DNA from: Henriciella mobilis
Lineage (GTDB): Bacteria > Pseudomonadota > Alphaproteobacteria > Caulobacterales > Hyphomonadaceae
Reading direction: 5' to 3'
Assembly: GCF_003576315.1 (NCBI RefSeq)
Contig: NZ_QWFZ01000017.1
Location: 124,001 to 188,000, forward strand
Length of the DNA: 64,000 nt
The notes beneath the pieces were generated by a model. It was not told where the DNA came from, did not search any database, and worked only from the letters and a program-made list of their open reading frames with translations. A program made the translations under genes and the position numbers. Positions 26,363 through 35,504 of this stretch are shown piece by piece. The first letter of the stretch is position 1. The number at the start of each line of letters is the position of its first letter.

Positions 26363-27655
26363 CTAGCCGAAGACCCGGTCGAAGATCAGGTCGACGCGCT
26401 TGAAGTGATAGTCGAGATCGAACAGGGCTTCGAGCTGCTCATCGCTGAGCTTGGAAGAGACTTCGTCATCGGCCTTCAGGAAATCGAGGAAAGCGCCTTC
26501 GCCGGCCCAGGTCTTCATCGCATTGCGCTGGACGAGGCGATAGGAATCCTCGCGGCTGACGCCGGCCTCGACGAGGGCCAGAAGCACGCGCTGGGAGTTA
26601 TGCAGCCCGCCGAGGCGCTCCATGTTCCCGATCATCCGGTCGGGATAGATAAGCAGGTTCTCGACCACGCCCGCGAGGCGGTGAAGGGCAAAATCAAGGT
26701 GAATGGTCGCGTCCGGTCCGATGCCACGCTCGACCGAAGAGTGCGAGATGTCGCGCTCATGCCAGAGGGCGACATTCTCCAGCGCCGGGGTCACAGCCGA
26801 GCGGACGAGACGCGCAAGGCCGGTCAGGTTTTCGGTCAGCACCGGGTTGCGCTTGTGTGGCATGGCCGAGCTGCCCTTCTGGCCCTTCGAGAAGAACTCC
26901 TCGGCTTCCAGCACTTCTGTGCGCTGCAGGTGGCGCACTTCGGTCGCAAGGCGTTCGATCGATGAGGCAATCACGCCCAGCGTGGCAAAGTACATGGCGT
27001 GGCGGTCGCGCGGGATGACCTGCGTGGAGACCGGCTCCGGCTCGAAACCGAGCTTCTCGGCGACATATTCCTCAATGCGCGGATCGATATTTGCGAAGGT
27101 GCCGACCGCGCCGGAGATGGCGCAGGTGGCAACTTCCTTGCGGGCGGCGACAAGCCGCTCGCGGCCCCGCGCGAACTCAGCATAGAAGGTGGCGAGCGTG
27201 ACGCCGAAGGTTGTCGGCTCGGCATGGATGCCATGGCTGCGGCCGATCTTGGGCGTGTATTTGTGCTCCTTGGCGCGTGTCTTGAGGGCGGCGAGGACGC
27301 GGTCCATGCCGACGAGAAGCAGGTCAGCGGCGCGCACCAGCTGCACGTTGAGGCAGGTGTCGAGCACGTCGGACGACGTCATGCCCTTGTGCAGGAAGCG
27401 CGCGGGCTCACCGACATGTTCGGCGACATTGGTCAGGAAGGCGATGACGTCATGCTTCACCTCGGCCTCGATCTCGTCGATGCGGTTGACCTCGAAGCTT
27501 GCCTTCTCGCGCACGGCGGCAGAGGTGCCTGCCGGGATCTGGCCCAGCTCTTCCATCGCCTCGGCGGCCAGCGTCTCGATTTCCAGCCAGATGCCGTACT
27601 TTTCTTCCGGCGACCAGATCGCGGTCATCTCAGGGCGGGCATAGCGTGGAATCAT
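26363..27655 (-). CDS. purB: Adenylosuccinate lyase
   Basis: Cleaves SAICAR and adenylosuccinate, releasing fumarate in two steps of purine synthesis. The 430-residue length is normal for the short class. The fumarase-superfamily signature GSSAMPHKRNP is at 261-271 in the mobile catalytic loop, and the general acid region RSHGIHAEPTTFG includes His141. The N-terminus MIPRYARPEM is typical. Prs at the window start supplies the same pathway but is not in an operon with it. Confidence 0.97.
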   Translation of the reverse strand: MIPRYARPEMTAIWSPEEKYGIWLEIETLAAEAMEELGQIPAGTSAAVREKASFEVNRIDEIEAEVKHDVIAFLTNVAEHVGEPARFLHKGMTSSDVLDTCLNVQLVRAADLLLVGMDRVLAALKTRAKEHKYTPKIGRSHGIHAEPTTFGVTLATFYAEFARGRERLVAARKEVATCAISGAVGTFANIDPRIEEYVAEKLGFEPEPVSTQVIPRDRHAMYFATLGVIASSIERLATEVRHLQRTEVLEAEEFFSKGQKGSSAMPHKRNPVLTENLTGLARLVRSAVTPALENVALWHERDISHSSVERGIGPDATIHLDFALHRLAGVVENLLIYPDRMIGNMERLGGLHNSQRVLLALVEAGVSREDSYRLVQRNAMKTWAGEGAFLDFLKADDEVSSKLSDEQLEALFDLDYHFKRVDLIFDRVFG

Positions 27656-27710
27656 CGGGCCTCTCCGTTCTTGCCGCGCGTTCTACGCCGATGGGCAGAA
27701 GGGGCAAGTC

Positions 27711-28661
27711 CTAGACTTCCGCGGCCAGCACCCTTGGCAATTTGAACGTCACCGTTTCCCGCGCTGTCGTCACGGGCACGACCTCGATGTCGAAGCGTGC
27801 GCGGCAGGCGGCGATGAGGCCCTGGACAAGGTCTTCAGGGGCTGAGGCGCCAGCCGTGAGGCCGAGCGTTTCCACGCCCTGGAACCAGTCCCAGTCGACA
27901 TTCGATGCGCTCGCGACCAGCCTGGAATCTTTCGCGCCGGCGCGTTTCGCGACTTCCACAAGGCGTTTGGAATTCGAAGAGGTCTCAGCCCCGATAACGA
28001 GGAAAAGGTCACAGCCTTCGGCCATGGCTTTCACCGCTTCCTGGCGATTGGTGGTGGCGTAGCAGATATCTTCCTTGTGCGGCGCGCTGATGTCCGGAAA
28101 GCGGTCCTGCAGGATGGCGACGATATCGGCGGTGTCATCGACCGAAAGCGTGGTCTGGGTGACGAAAGCGACATTCGCGGCGTTCTTCGGCTCGAAGGCG
28201 CGGGCATCGTCTTCTGTCTCGATCAGCGTGATCGCGCCGTCGGGCAATTGCCCCATCGTGCCGATGACTTCCGGATGGCCGGCATGGCCGATGAGCACGA
28301 TCTCGCGGCCAGCCTTGTGGTGGCGTTCGGCCTCGACATGCACCTTGGACACCAGCGGGCAGGTCGCGTCGACATAAACCATCTCGCGGCGCTCGGCTTC
28401 TGCAGGGACCGCTTTCGGCACACCATGGGCAGAAAAGACCACGGGCCGGTCCGGCGGGCATTCGTCCAGCTCCTCGACGAAGACGGCGCCCATGCCCTCC
28501 AGCCGTGAGACGACATGCTGGTTGTGCACGATCTCATGGCGGACATAGACAGGGGCGCCCCATTTTCCGAGCGCCTCTTCGACGATCTGGATGGCACGGT
28601 CGACGCCAGCGCAGAATCCGCGCGGTGCGGCGAGCCTGATTTCGAGTTTGCGGCCTTGCAT
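27711..28661 (-). CDS. ispH: 4-hydroxy-3-methylbut-2-enyl diphosphate reductase
   Basis: Final enzyme of the MEP isoprenoid pathway, an Fe-S protein making IPP and DMAPP. The three cluster cysteines are visible: Cys17 ([11 protein letters not shown]), Cys101 ([12 protein letters not shown]) and Cys200 ([11 protein letters not shown]). The active-site segments SAHGVP (about 77-82) and IGHAGHPE (124-131) are intact. The 316-residue length is normal. It runs divergently from a small lipoprotein gene with about 120 bases between. Confidence 0.97.
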   Translation of the reverse strand: MQGRKLEIRLAAPRGFCAGVDRAIQIVEEALGKWGAPVYVRHEIVHNQHVVSRLEGMGAVFVEELDECPPDRPVVFSAHGVPKAVPAEAERREMVYVDATCPLVSKVHVEAERHHKAGREIVLIGHAGHPEVIGTMGQLPDGAITLIETEDDARAFEPKNAANVAFVTQTTLSVDDTADIVAILQDRFPDISAPHKEDICYATTNRQEAVKAMAEGCDLFLVIGAETSSNSKRLVEVAKRAGAKDSRLVASASNVDWDWFQGVETLGLTAGASAPEDLVQGLIAACRARFDIEVVPVTTARETVTFKLPRVLAAEV

Positions 28662-28782
28662 ATCGCTCCTTGCTGCACCGTAAGGCAGATGGGACGTTGC
28701 GCCATCTTCAGGTGCCCGGTAACACTCCCCGTTCCAGATGGACAGCCTGAAGGCTCAGGCCAAGAGTGACAAGGCATTCAAC

Positions 28783-29340
28783 ATGCGCGTATTTGCGGGA
28801 ATTGCAGCCGGACTGATGCTTGCTTCGTGTTCGAGCAACGCTGTCACCCGGGCATTCGACACCAGAAACAATGCCGGACCCTGTCCGCCAGCTGCGGTCC
28901 TTTATGATGCATCGCGCATTGTCGAGCTGGAAGGCGAGGAGCCGAATTTCAGCAACATCACCTATACAGGTGAGCTGAATGGCATCCGCCTGTTCTGCCG
29001 CTATGTCGATGACCAGCCGCTGCGCGCCAATCTCGAACTGGACTTTGCCTTCGGCAAGGGGCCGAAAGCGGACGCCAATCGTCACGAATATCGTTACTGG
29101 GTCGCGGTGACGCGCCGCAGCTCGAAAGTGCTCGCCAAGCAGTACTTCTCCGTGGATGCGAATTTCGCAGGCGAGAAGGTCACGGGGCAGACGGTTACCG
29201 TGGAAGACATCATCATTCCACGGGCCGATTCGACGATTTCCGGCGCGAACTTCGAGGTCGTCGTCGGTTTCGACCTGACCGACGACCAGCTGGCGTTCAA
29301 CCGGCAAGGCCGCCGTTTCCGCCTGGATGCGGGCCAGTAG
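28783..29340 (+). CDS. Predicted lipoprotein of unknown function
   Basis: A 185-residue protein. ATG 28783 opens a lipoprotein signal, MRVFAGIAAGLMLASC, with the lipobox LASC; starting at 28738 would put 15 charged residues in front of it. The mature protein has FSNITYTGELNGIRLFCRYV and a beta-rich C-terminal half ending FDLTDDQLAFNRQGRRF. I do not recognise the family. It lies 28 bases upstream of argS and probably shares its transcript. Likely anchored in the envelope facing the periplasm. Confidence 0.75.
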   Translation: MRVFAGIAAGLMLASCSSNAVTRAFDTRNNAGPCPPAAVLYDASRIVELEGEEPNFSNITYTGELNGIRLFCRYVDDQPLRANLELDFAFGKGPKADANRHEYRYWVAVTRRSSKVLAKQYFSVDANFAGEKVTGQTVTVEDIIIPRADSTISGANFEVVVGFDLTDDQLAFNRQGRRFRLDAGQ

Positions 29341-29368
29341 ATCCTAAAGAAGAAAACCGGGGACCAGG

Positions 29369-31132
29369 ATGAGCGATCTCGCCACTGAACTCTCGGCGGC
29401 GTGTGCCGCTGCCTTTGAAGCCGAAGGTTTTGAAGCGCGCTGGGGCGCTGTGCGCCGTTCCGACCGGCCGGAGCTGGCCGACTTCCAGTGCAATGGCTGC
29501 ATGGGCGCGGCAAAGTCGCAGGGCCTCGTTCCGCGTGACCTGGCCGCAAAGATCGCAGAACGGATCGGCGGGAAGGGACCGATCGAGCGCGTCGATGTTG
29601 CGGGGCCGGGCTTCCTAAACATCCGCGTCTCCGGCGAGGCCCTCTCGCGGCAGACCGAATTCATCCGCACCGATGCGCAGGCTGGCGGCGGCAAGCTGGA
29701 GGCCACCGAAAAGGTCGTGATCGACTTTGGCGGGCCGAATGTCGCCAAACCGATGCATGTCGGCCACCTGCGCTCGGCCGTGATCGGCGATACGCTGGTG
29801 CGGCTGTTCCGTTTCCTCGGCGATGATGTGACGGGCGATGCCCACCTCGGCGATTGGGGCCTGCAGATGGGCCATCTCATCACCGAACTGTTCGCTGAGC
29901 AGCCGGACCTTGTCTATTTCGATCCGGACTTCAAAGGCCCCTATCCGGACGAGCCGCCGGTCACGATCGAGGACCTCGGCCGGCTTTATCCGCAGGCCTC
30001 GGCCAAGGCGAAGGAAGATCCCCAGCGCAATGAGGCGAGCCAGCTGGCCGTCGCGGAGATGCAGGCTGGCCATCCGGGTTATCGCGCACTGCTGCGCCAT
30101 TTCATCAATGTCTCTGTCGAGGCGCTGAAGGTGGATTACAGCTTCCTGGGGGTCGAATTCGACCTGTGGAAGGGTGAGAGCGATGTCGATGACCTGATCC
30201 CCGGTATGGTCGAGGACCTCAAGGCAAAAGGGCTGGCGAAGCTTGATGACGGGGCCTGGATCATCGATGTCTCGCGCGAGAGCGACAAGAAGGAGATGCC
30301 GCCCTTCTTGCTCATCAACTCGCGCGGTGGCACCGGCTATCACGCCACCGATCTTGCGACGATCGTCGACCGGATCGAGACGCTTCACCCCGACCGGATG
30401 CTGTACGTCGTCGATCAGCGTCAGGCGCTGCACTTCGAACAGGTCTTCCGTGCGGCCGACATGGCCGGGCTGATGGCCGAGGAGCGGATGGAGCATATCG
30501 GCTTCGGCACGGTCAACGGGACCGACGGAAAGCCCTTCAAGACCCGCGAGGGTGGTGTGCTCCGCCTGTCGGACCTCAACCGCATGGCGCTTGAGGAGGC
30601 TGAGAAGAAGATCGGCGAGACGGGGCTTTCCGGCGATATTGGCGATGAGGAACGCGGCAGGATTGCCATGCTCGTCGCGCGTGCCGCGCTGCGGTTTGCA
30701 GATCTTCAGAATGTCAGAACGACCAATTACGTCTTCGACCTTGAGCGCTTCACCAGCTTCGAAGGCAAGACGGGGCCGTACATGCTGTATGCGGCGGTGC
30801 GGATCAAATCTCTGCTGCGGCGGGCCAGAGAGGCCGGTCACGAGCCGGGGCCGGTCACCATCGAACGCGATACAGAACGTGCGCTCGTGCTCGCCATGGA
30901 TGGATTTGCCAATGCGCTCGCCCAGTCGCATGCCAAACGCCAGCCGCATATCCTGTGCGAACATGTCTACACGCTCGCCCAGGCTTTCAGCGCGCTCTAT
31001 GCCGATGCGCCGATCGCGAATGAGGCAGATGCGGCTGTCCGCGCCTCCCGACTTGGGCTTTGCGAGGCGGTGCTGAAACAGCTCGAAGCCGGCCTTGGTA
31101 TCCTCGGAATCGAAGCGCCGGAGCGGATGTAG
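29369..31132 (+). CDS. argS: Arginyl-tRNA synthetase
   Basis: Charges tRNA-Arg; class I synthetase of 587 residues. The HIGH-equivalent HVGH is at 130-133 inside KPMHVGHLRSAVIGD, preceded by VIDFGGPNVAKP. The KMSKS-equivalent is degenerate (GKPFKTREGG), usual for most ArgS enzymes. The N-terminal Add-1 domain and the C-terminal anticodon-binding DALRVM-like end (GIEAPERM) are both present, so the gene is complete. Confidence 0.97.
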   Translation: MSDLATELSAACAAAFEAEGFEARWGAVRRSDRPELADFQCNGCMGAAKSQGLVPRDLAAKIAERIGGKGPIERVDVAGPGFLNIRVSGEALSRQTEFIRTDAQAGGGKLEATEKVVIDFGGPNVAKPMHVGHLRSAVIGDTLVRLFRFLGDDVTGDAHLGDWGLQMGHLITELFAEQPDLVYFDPDFKGPYPDEPPVTIEDLGRLYPQASAKAKEDPQRNEASQLAVAEMQAGHPGYRALLRHFINVSVEALKVDYSFLGVEFDLWKGESDVDDLIPGMVEDLKAKGLAKLDDGAWIIDVSRESDKKEMPPFLLINSRGGTGYHATDLATIVDRIETLHPDRMLYVVDQRQALHFEQVFRAADMAGLMAEERMEHIGFGTVNGTDGKPFKTREGGVLRLSDLNRMALEEAEKKIGETGLSGDIGDEERGRIAMLVARAALRFADLQNVRTTNYVFDLERFTSFEGKTGPYMLYAAVRIKSLLRRAREAGHEPGPVTIERDTERALVLAMDGFANALAQSHAKRQPHILCEHVYTLAQAFSALYADAPIANEADAAVRASRLGLCEAVLKQLEAGLGILGIEAPERM

Positions 31133-31138
31133 ATCGGC

Positions 31139-31251
31139 GATTCGTTAACGGAACCCCTGAAAATTTTTACCCGGCCCTAACGCGTTTTAAGGATTCGCCC
31201 TGAAAAAGTGAACGAATCAGGGGCGGCTCTTTACGGTCGGCTAACCGACGG
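31139..31251. promoter_or_regulatory. Motif-rich leader upstream of the 141-residue gene
   Basis: This gap holds a repeated pair of motifs: GATTCG followed by CCCTGAAAA at 31139-31163 (with a 9-base insert) and at 31192-31206 (directly joined), then an inverted CGAATC-AGGGG at 31213-31223. A small GTCGG-CTAA-CCGAC hairpin follows at about 31236-31249. The arrangement suggests repeated binding sites for a regulator, but none is identified. Confidence 0.4.
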
Positions 31252-31297
31252 CGCCTAGCCTCTTAAGCCTGCGAGGCTAAGTGTTGAGGAGGCTGAC

Positions 31298-31723
31298 ATG
31301 CTGAACGACCTGATCAGAACCACGTCCGAGAAAACAGGACTGGACGAAAGCCAGGCGCGCGACGCGCTCGGCGTACTCTTCAACACCGCCGAACGACAAG
31401 GCGCGCCGCTGATCGAGAAAGTCTTCTCCCGCATGCCCGGCGCGCGGACCCTTTCTGCGACCACAGGCGCCCAGAGCGGCGCGGCGACCGGCACAATCGC
31501 TCGCCTCATTGAACAGACACCGGGCGGGCGCCAGCACGTTTCGCTGTCCATGTTTGCCAGCCTGCACAAGATCGGGCTCGGCCACTCACAGATCGCCCAG
31601 CTGCTGCAGTGCGTCGGCGAGCATATGGAAAAGACCTACAGTGTCAGCGGCATTGGCCATCTCGGCGACCTGATCGTTACCGATCCGTCCGCAGGCGAAG
31701 AGCGCCGCACAGCCGTCGCCTGA
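31298..31723 (+). CDS. Small alpha-helical protein, DUF2267/DUF2780-like
   Basis: A 141-residue soluble protein with an early LNDLIRTTSEKTGLDESQARDALGVLF region, resembling the paired-helix modules of DUF2267/DUF2780 proteins, whose function is unknown. A GAGGAGG ribosome site lies 6 bases before ATG 31298. It has no signal peptide. A terminator follows about 30 bases after the stop, so it is a single-gene unit, and its leader contains repeated motifs that may be operators. Family assignment is tentative. Confidence 0.65.
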   Translation: MLNDLIRTTSEKTGLDESQARDALGVLFNTAERQGAPLIEKVFSRMPGARTLSATTGAQSGAATGTIARLIEQTPGGRQHVSLSMFASLHKIGLGHSQIAQLLQCVGEHMEKTYSVSGIGHLGDLIVTDPSAGEERRTAVA

Positions 31724-31752
31724 CCGGCCTCGCCACACAAGCTCCAATGGAA

Positions 31753-31797
31753 GGGCCTGTCCTGCACTCTCCGTGCGGCAGGCCTTTTCTTTTTCCG
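31753..31797 (+). terminator. Rho-independent terminator
   Basis: A GGCCTG...CAGGCC stem with internal mismatches around a CTCCG loop, followed by TTTTCTTTTT. It lies 30 bases after the stop of the 141-residue gene. Confidence 0.75.
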
Positions 31798-31819
31798 GCG
31801 GGCGATCTAGCAACCGGTC

Positions 31820-32164
31820 ATGACAGACACCGCTGCGCCCGCATCCATCTTCCCCGCCATCAATTACGCATCGCCCGGTAACGGCACCGCGACATTGCCC
31901 GACGCTTCGGACGAGTTGCTGGCGGCGCTGATAATCCAGGGCCTGCGTTCCCTGGCCGAGAGCATTGCCGGGGATCGAGCCGCCCACACCGTCTCTGTCA
32001 GCCTCGACATGACAGGCACGGCCTTCCAGGGCGGCGAGGTTGCCATCCAGACCGAGGTCGACCGGCAGACCCGCACACTTGCCTTCATGAATGGAAGCCT
32101 GAGCTGCGGCGGCAAGGTCCTGCTGAAAGCCACGGCCATATTCCGGCTGGCCGACAAAGCCTGA
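31820..32164 (+). CDS. Possible hotdog-fold thioesterase-like protein
   Basis: A 114-residue protein. The C-terminal half, with VSLDMTGTAFQGGEVAIQTEV and MNGSLSCGGKVLLKATAIFRL, has the strand pattern of PaaI-type hotdog proteins, but the N-terminal helix and catalytic Asp/Glu are not clear. It begins 20 bases after the preceding terminator. The true start could be an internal codon. Acyl-CoA hydrolysis is a guess supported only by fold resemblance and the fatty-acid enzymes elsewhere in the window. Confidence 0.5.
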   Translation: MTDTAAPASIFPAINYASPGNGTATLPDASDELLAALIIQGLRSLAESIAGDRAAHTVSVSLDMTGTAFQGGEVAIQTEVDRQTRTLAFMNGSLSCGGKVLLKATAIFRLADKA

Positions 32165-32311
32165 GGCTGCGCTGCGACAACAGGCCTGAGCCCGACAGCG
32201 CTTTACAAGTCTCACGGGGTCTGTGCAGACTCTGCCCAGCGAGGACCGACCGGTTTAACGGGACGTTGAAAATCGTTTCAAGACAGGCGGGTAGAGTAGG
32301 AGAGGACAAAC

Positions 32312-33061
32312 ATGCGGCGCGTCATTCTGGGAGCCATTCTCGCATGTTTCCTTCCGGCGGCTTGTGAAAGCGACGGGTCTGTCGGTGGATTGGGTGACGT
32401 CCTTGGTGGCATTTCCGGCTATCCGGGGACCAGCGGCACGAGCCAGGGCGCACTGACCCGGGCGGAGATCGAAGCCGGCCTGCGTCAGGCCCTCGAAATC
32501 GGCACGGAACGCGTCGCCAGCCAGATCGGTGTGACCGATGGCTACTGGGCAGACCCGAAAATCCGCATCCCACTTCCCGGGCGGCTTGGGGAAGCCCAGC
32601 GCGAGCTGGCCAGAGTTGGCCTGTCGGCGCCGCTGGATGATTTGCAGCTGCGCATGAACCGGGCCGCCGAAGACGCTGTGCCGGCCGGCAAGAAGATTGT
32701 TATCGACGCGGTGAGGTCCATCACGATCCAGGACGCAGTTTCCATCCTGAACGGTGGCGATACGGCCGCGACCGACTTCCTGCGCGGGCGGACGGAGACC
32801 TCGCTGCGCGCAACCTTCAAGCCCTATGTCGAGCAGGCGCTGGAGGCATCGGGCGCCTATCAGACACTCGATTCCGTGACATCGTCCGTGCCGCTACTTG
32901 CTGTGGCCGCGGTCGACTACAAGACGTCCCTGACCGATCACGCCGTCAGTCTCGGCCTTGATGGCATGTTCGACTATCTCGCCGTCGAAGAGCAGAAGAT
33001 CCGGGAAAACCCCGTCGCGCGGACGACCGAACTCCTGCGCAAGGTATTTGGGGCCCGCTGA
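32312..33061 (+). CDS. DUF4197 lipoprotein
   Basis: A 249-residue protein with a lipoprotein signal (MRRVILGAILACFLPAACE, lipobox PAAC). The body matches DUF4197: LGQALEIGTERV-like LRQALEIGTERVASQIG, then DPKIRIPLP, FLRGRTETSLRATFKPYV and VDYKTSLTDHAVSLGLDGMF, with a C-terminal LLRKVFG. The function of the family is unknown. An AGGAGAGGA ribosome site precedes the start. The stop overlaps the next gene by one base (TGATG), so the two are translationally linked. Confidence 0.85.
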   Translation: MRRVILGAILACFLPAACESDGSVGGLGDVLGGISGYPGTSGTSQGALTRAEIEAGLRQALEIGTERVASQIGVTDGYWADPKIRIPLPGRLGEAQRELARVGLSAPLDDLQLRMNRAAEDAVPAGKKIVIDAVRSITIQDAVSILNGGDTAATDFLRGRTETSLRATFKPYVEQALEASGAYQTLDSVTSSVPLLAVAAVDYKTSLTDHAVSLGLDGMFDYLAVEEQKIRENPVARTTELLRKVFGAR

Positions 33062-34029
33062 TGCGCAGATACCGGACAGAATTTGCCGACGGCGAAATGC
33101 AGGCCATCGACTTCGGAAACCCGGCGCTCGAAATGGCGGCGCTCTGGCTGCATGCGACGGGCTTCAATGCGATGACCTACCAGTCGCTTCTGGCGCCGCT
33201 CGGCCTTCGTACCAAGGTGACGGCGCTGGACATGCGCGGCCATGGCCGCACGACGCTTGCGGCCGAGCCAAAAAAGCTGAAGTCCTGGCACAAATATCGC
33301 GACGATGTGATCGCCTTTCTTGAGCGCAATGCGACGCGGCCTGTGGTCCTCGGCGGTCATTCCATGGGCGGTTGCGTGGCCCTGCTGGTCGCTGGCAAGC
33401 GGCCAGACCTCGTCAAGGGTCTGGTACTCGTCGACCCGGTGATCCTCACGCGGCGCTATTATTTCATCAAGCACTTGCTGCCTTTCCTGACGCCGATCAT
33501 CGGGGGCGGCAACCAGATGGCGCGCCAAGCCAAGAAACGCCGCGCAGAGTTCCCGAGCATGGAAGCGGCCCGCGAATCCTACAAGGGCAAGGGCGCCTTC
33601 AAATCCTGGCGCGAGCCGTTTCTCGATGACTATCTGATGGACGGCCTCAAGCGCGTCGACGAGAACCCCTATGGCAGCGAGGACCAGCGCTGGCGCCTGA
33701 CCTGCGATCCGGCTTGGGAAGCGGCAACCTTCAATGCCCAGCGCAACCAGCCCTGGGGCGCGCTGTCCAAGGTCAAGAAGCTCAACATGCCGGTCGTTAT
33801 CCTTCGGCCTGAAATCGCGCCGGTCATGACTGACAAGGTCGCCGACATGATACTGGACAAGTATCCGAACCTTGTCCTCAAGGACCGCCCGAACACGTCA
33901 CACTTCCATCCGATGGAAGCGCCCTATGAAGTGCGTGACGAGCTTTCCACGGCGATTGCGCGTCTGATTGAAGGGTTTTCGGCAGGCGATGAAGGCCCGA
34001 TGCGGCGCAGCCTGCACGGGACCGGCTAG
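33061..34029 (+). CDS. Alpha/beta hydrolase
   Basis: A 322-residue soluble serine hydrolase. The nucleophile elbow GHSMG (Ser101) and the oxyanion-side LHATGF (30-35) are present; a late His in TSHFHPME fits the catalytic triad. DMRGHGRT (58-65) is a family block. It is joined by TGATG to the DUF4197 lipoprotein gene and ends in CTAG shared with the convergent thioesterase. Substrate unknown; esterase or lipase-like activity is likely. Confidence 0.87.
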   Translation: MRRYRTEFADGEMQAIDFGNPALEMAALWLHATGFNAMTYQSLLAPLGLRTKVTALDMRGHGRTTLAAEPKKLKSWHKYRDDVIAFLERNATRPVVLGGHSMGGCVALLVAGKRPDLVKGLVLVDPVILTRRYYFIKHLLPFLTPIIGGGNQMARQAKKRRAEFPSMEAARESYKGKGAFKSWREPFLDDYLMDGLKRVDENPYGSEDQRWRLTCDPAWEAATFNAQRNQPWGALSKVKKLNMPVVILRPEIAPVMTDKVADMILDKYPNLVLKDRPNTSHFHPMEAPYEVRDELSTAIARLIEGFSAGDEGPMRRSLHGTG

Positions 34030-34949
34030 AGCGCGATCTTTCCCGGTGCGATCCGTTCGAGATCGTCCATCAAATCCTTGGGTGTCTTCATCGCCTTTCG
34101 GGTGTCGAGATCGAAGGTGACGGCAACCGCCTGGCTCGTCATCCATGGCCGACCGCTCTGCGGGTCAAGCATCCAGTGAACGAGTGAATGGGTCTTTTCC
34201 TGCGCGCTGGCAAAGGCGGTGCGGATCTCGAACCCGTCGCCGGGCCTCGGCCAGCGGCGATAGATCAGCCGGTACTCCAGCACGGCGGCGCCCATCCGTT
34301 GCCCGCCTTCGCCCCCGGCCACTTTCAGGCGCCAGTCGTAAAGCAGGTTGGGCACCGCATCCGACACCCGGCCGATGAACCATGACGGGATCATGCGGCC
34401 GAAGATGTCGCAATGCTGCCGAGGAACCATGCCCAGACCGGGTGTCTTGACCCCTTGGGCATCGGCCACCGCCTTCGAGACTTCGCTGTCGGCCAGCGGT
34501 TCTGCGTTAATATCGAGGCCACGCGGCGCAGTCTCCTTTGGCGGCGTATCCTTGAGCGCTTCCAGCGTCTCACGGGTCCGCTGGCTCCACGCGAACGCCT
34601 TGCCGTCATGGCTGGCGGCGTGTTGCAGCCGGGTGCGGAAGGCCGCCGCGACCGAGCCGTCGCCGTGGTTCAGTTGCTGGTAGACAGTCACCGTGGTCTC
34701 ATCCACGTCCAGGACGCAGCCTGTCATGGACAGCGGGCGGCCGGGGTGGACTTCGCGCATGAACCGGATGTGCTGTTCCAGCGGGACGAGGGTGGAGGGC
34801 GCATTCTCCTGATAGGCATGCGAGAGATGGCAATGGCCCGCCAGCGTCCCCAGCCCTTCGAAGGCCTTCTCGACATAGACGCGCACATTCATGTGCCCCA
34901 TCTCGTCACAGTCCCAGGTGTTGGCGATTCCCTTCCAAAGATCGATCAT
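34026..34949 (-). CDS. Acyl-CoA thioesterase, double hotdog
   Basis: A 307-residue protein with two hotdog modules. The first opens NTWDCDEMGHMNVRVYVEKAF, the 4HBT-type motif with conserved Asp, and the second contains DIFGRMIPSWFIGRVSDAVPNL. This doubled layout is common in alphaproteobacterial acyl-CoA thioesterases. Cytosolic, presumably hydrolysing fatty or aromatic acyl-CoA. Convergent with the hydrolase gene, sharing the CTAG stop. About 130 bases beyond its start hold no gene. Confidence 0.8.
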   Translation of the reverse strand: MIDLWKGIANTWDCDEMGHMNVRVYVEKAFEGLGTLAGHCHLSHAYQENAPSTLVPLEQHIRFMREVHPGRPLSMTGCVLDVDETTVTVYQQLNHGDGSVAAAFRTRLQHAASHDGKAFAWSQRTRETLEALKDTPPKETAPRGLDINAEPLADSEVSKAVADAQGVKTPGLGMVPRQHCDIFGRMIPSWFIGRVSDAVPNLLYDWRLKVAGGEGGQRMGAAVLEYRLIYRRWPRPGDGFEIRTAFASAQEKTHSLVHWMLDPQSGRPWMTSQAVAVTFDLDTRKAMKTPKDLMDDLERIAPGKIAL

Positions 34950-35078
34950 GTCAGCCGCGGCTTTTCCTGCTTCGGTCCAGATTTCTGTCGGGCGAATCGG
35001 AGGTCGCCCACTTTGCGCCCGTCATAGCGGATGATGTCGGCAAGTCGAATCGAAAGCTTTGGCCAGGGCAGGCAGGGT

Positions 35079-35504
35079 TCAGGAGACCGCGTCCGGTTCG
35101 TCACATTCCGGCGCTGGCGTTCCGGGCAGGGACGGGTGCAGCAAGGCATAAGTTCCCCGCGCACCGGCAAAGTAGTCGATCCGAAGTCCGTCAGGACGCA
35201 GCGTGTAGCGAAGCGGCAGGTTCGTCGCGCAGCGCTGGGCGGTGTTCACGACGATCACCTCCATGGCGTCGAACCCGTCGGGTTTCAGTCCGGCATTGTG
35301 GCCGCCAATGCAGTCCAGCTCTGGGTAGGACACGAAGAAATCCTCACCGCGCACCGTCAGGCGGATGGGATAGGGCGTGTAGCCCTCTTCATAGACGCAG
35401 CCCTGCCAGCTTCCGGCCTGGACCGCGGCATCGAAGGCCGACTCGCTCGCTGCGGCCGACAACCCGCCAAGCCAGAGAAGGCCGGCGAGGAAAAGCCGTT
35501 TCAT
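35079..35504 (-). CDS. Small exported protein of unknown function
   Basis: A 141-residue protein with a clear signal peptide (MKRLFLAGLLWLGGLSAAA, cleavage near 19-20). The mature part has several cysteines (GSWQGCVYEEG, PELDCIGG, AQRCATN, APECDE), suggesting disulfide bonds in the periplasm. I do not recognise the family. Its start overlaps the stop of the Zur-like gene (ATGA), so its expression is tied to that regulator; a metal-related role is possible but not shown. Confidence 0.7.
   Translation of the reverse strand: MKRLFLAGLLWLGGLSAAASESAFDAAVQAGSWQGCVYEEGYTPYPIRLTVRGEDFFVSYPELDCIGGHNAGLKPDGFDAMEVIVVNTAQRCATNLPLRYTLRPDGLRIDYFAGARGTYALLHPSLPGTPAPECDEPDAVS

Noticed and set aside
29615-30964. 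449-codon open frame antisense to argS
   Set aside because: Shadow of arginyl-tRNA synthetase; no signals.
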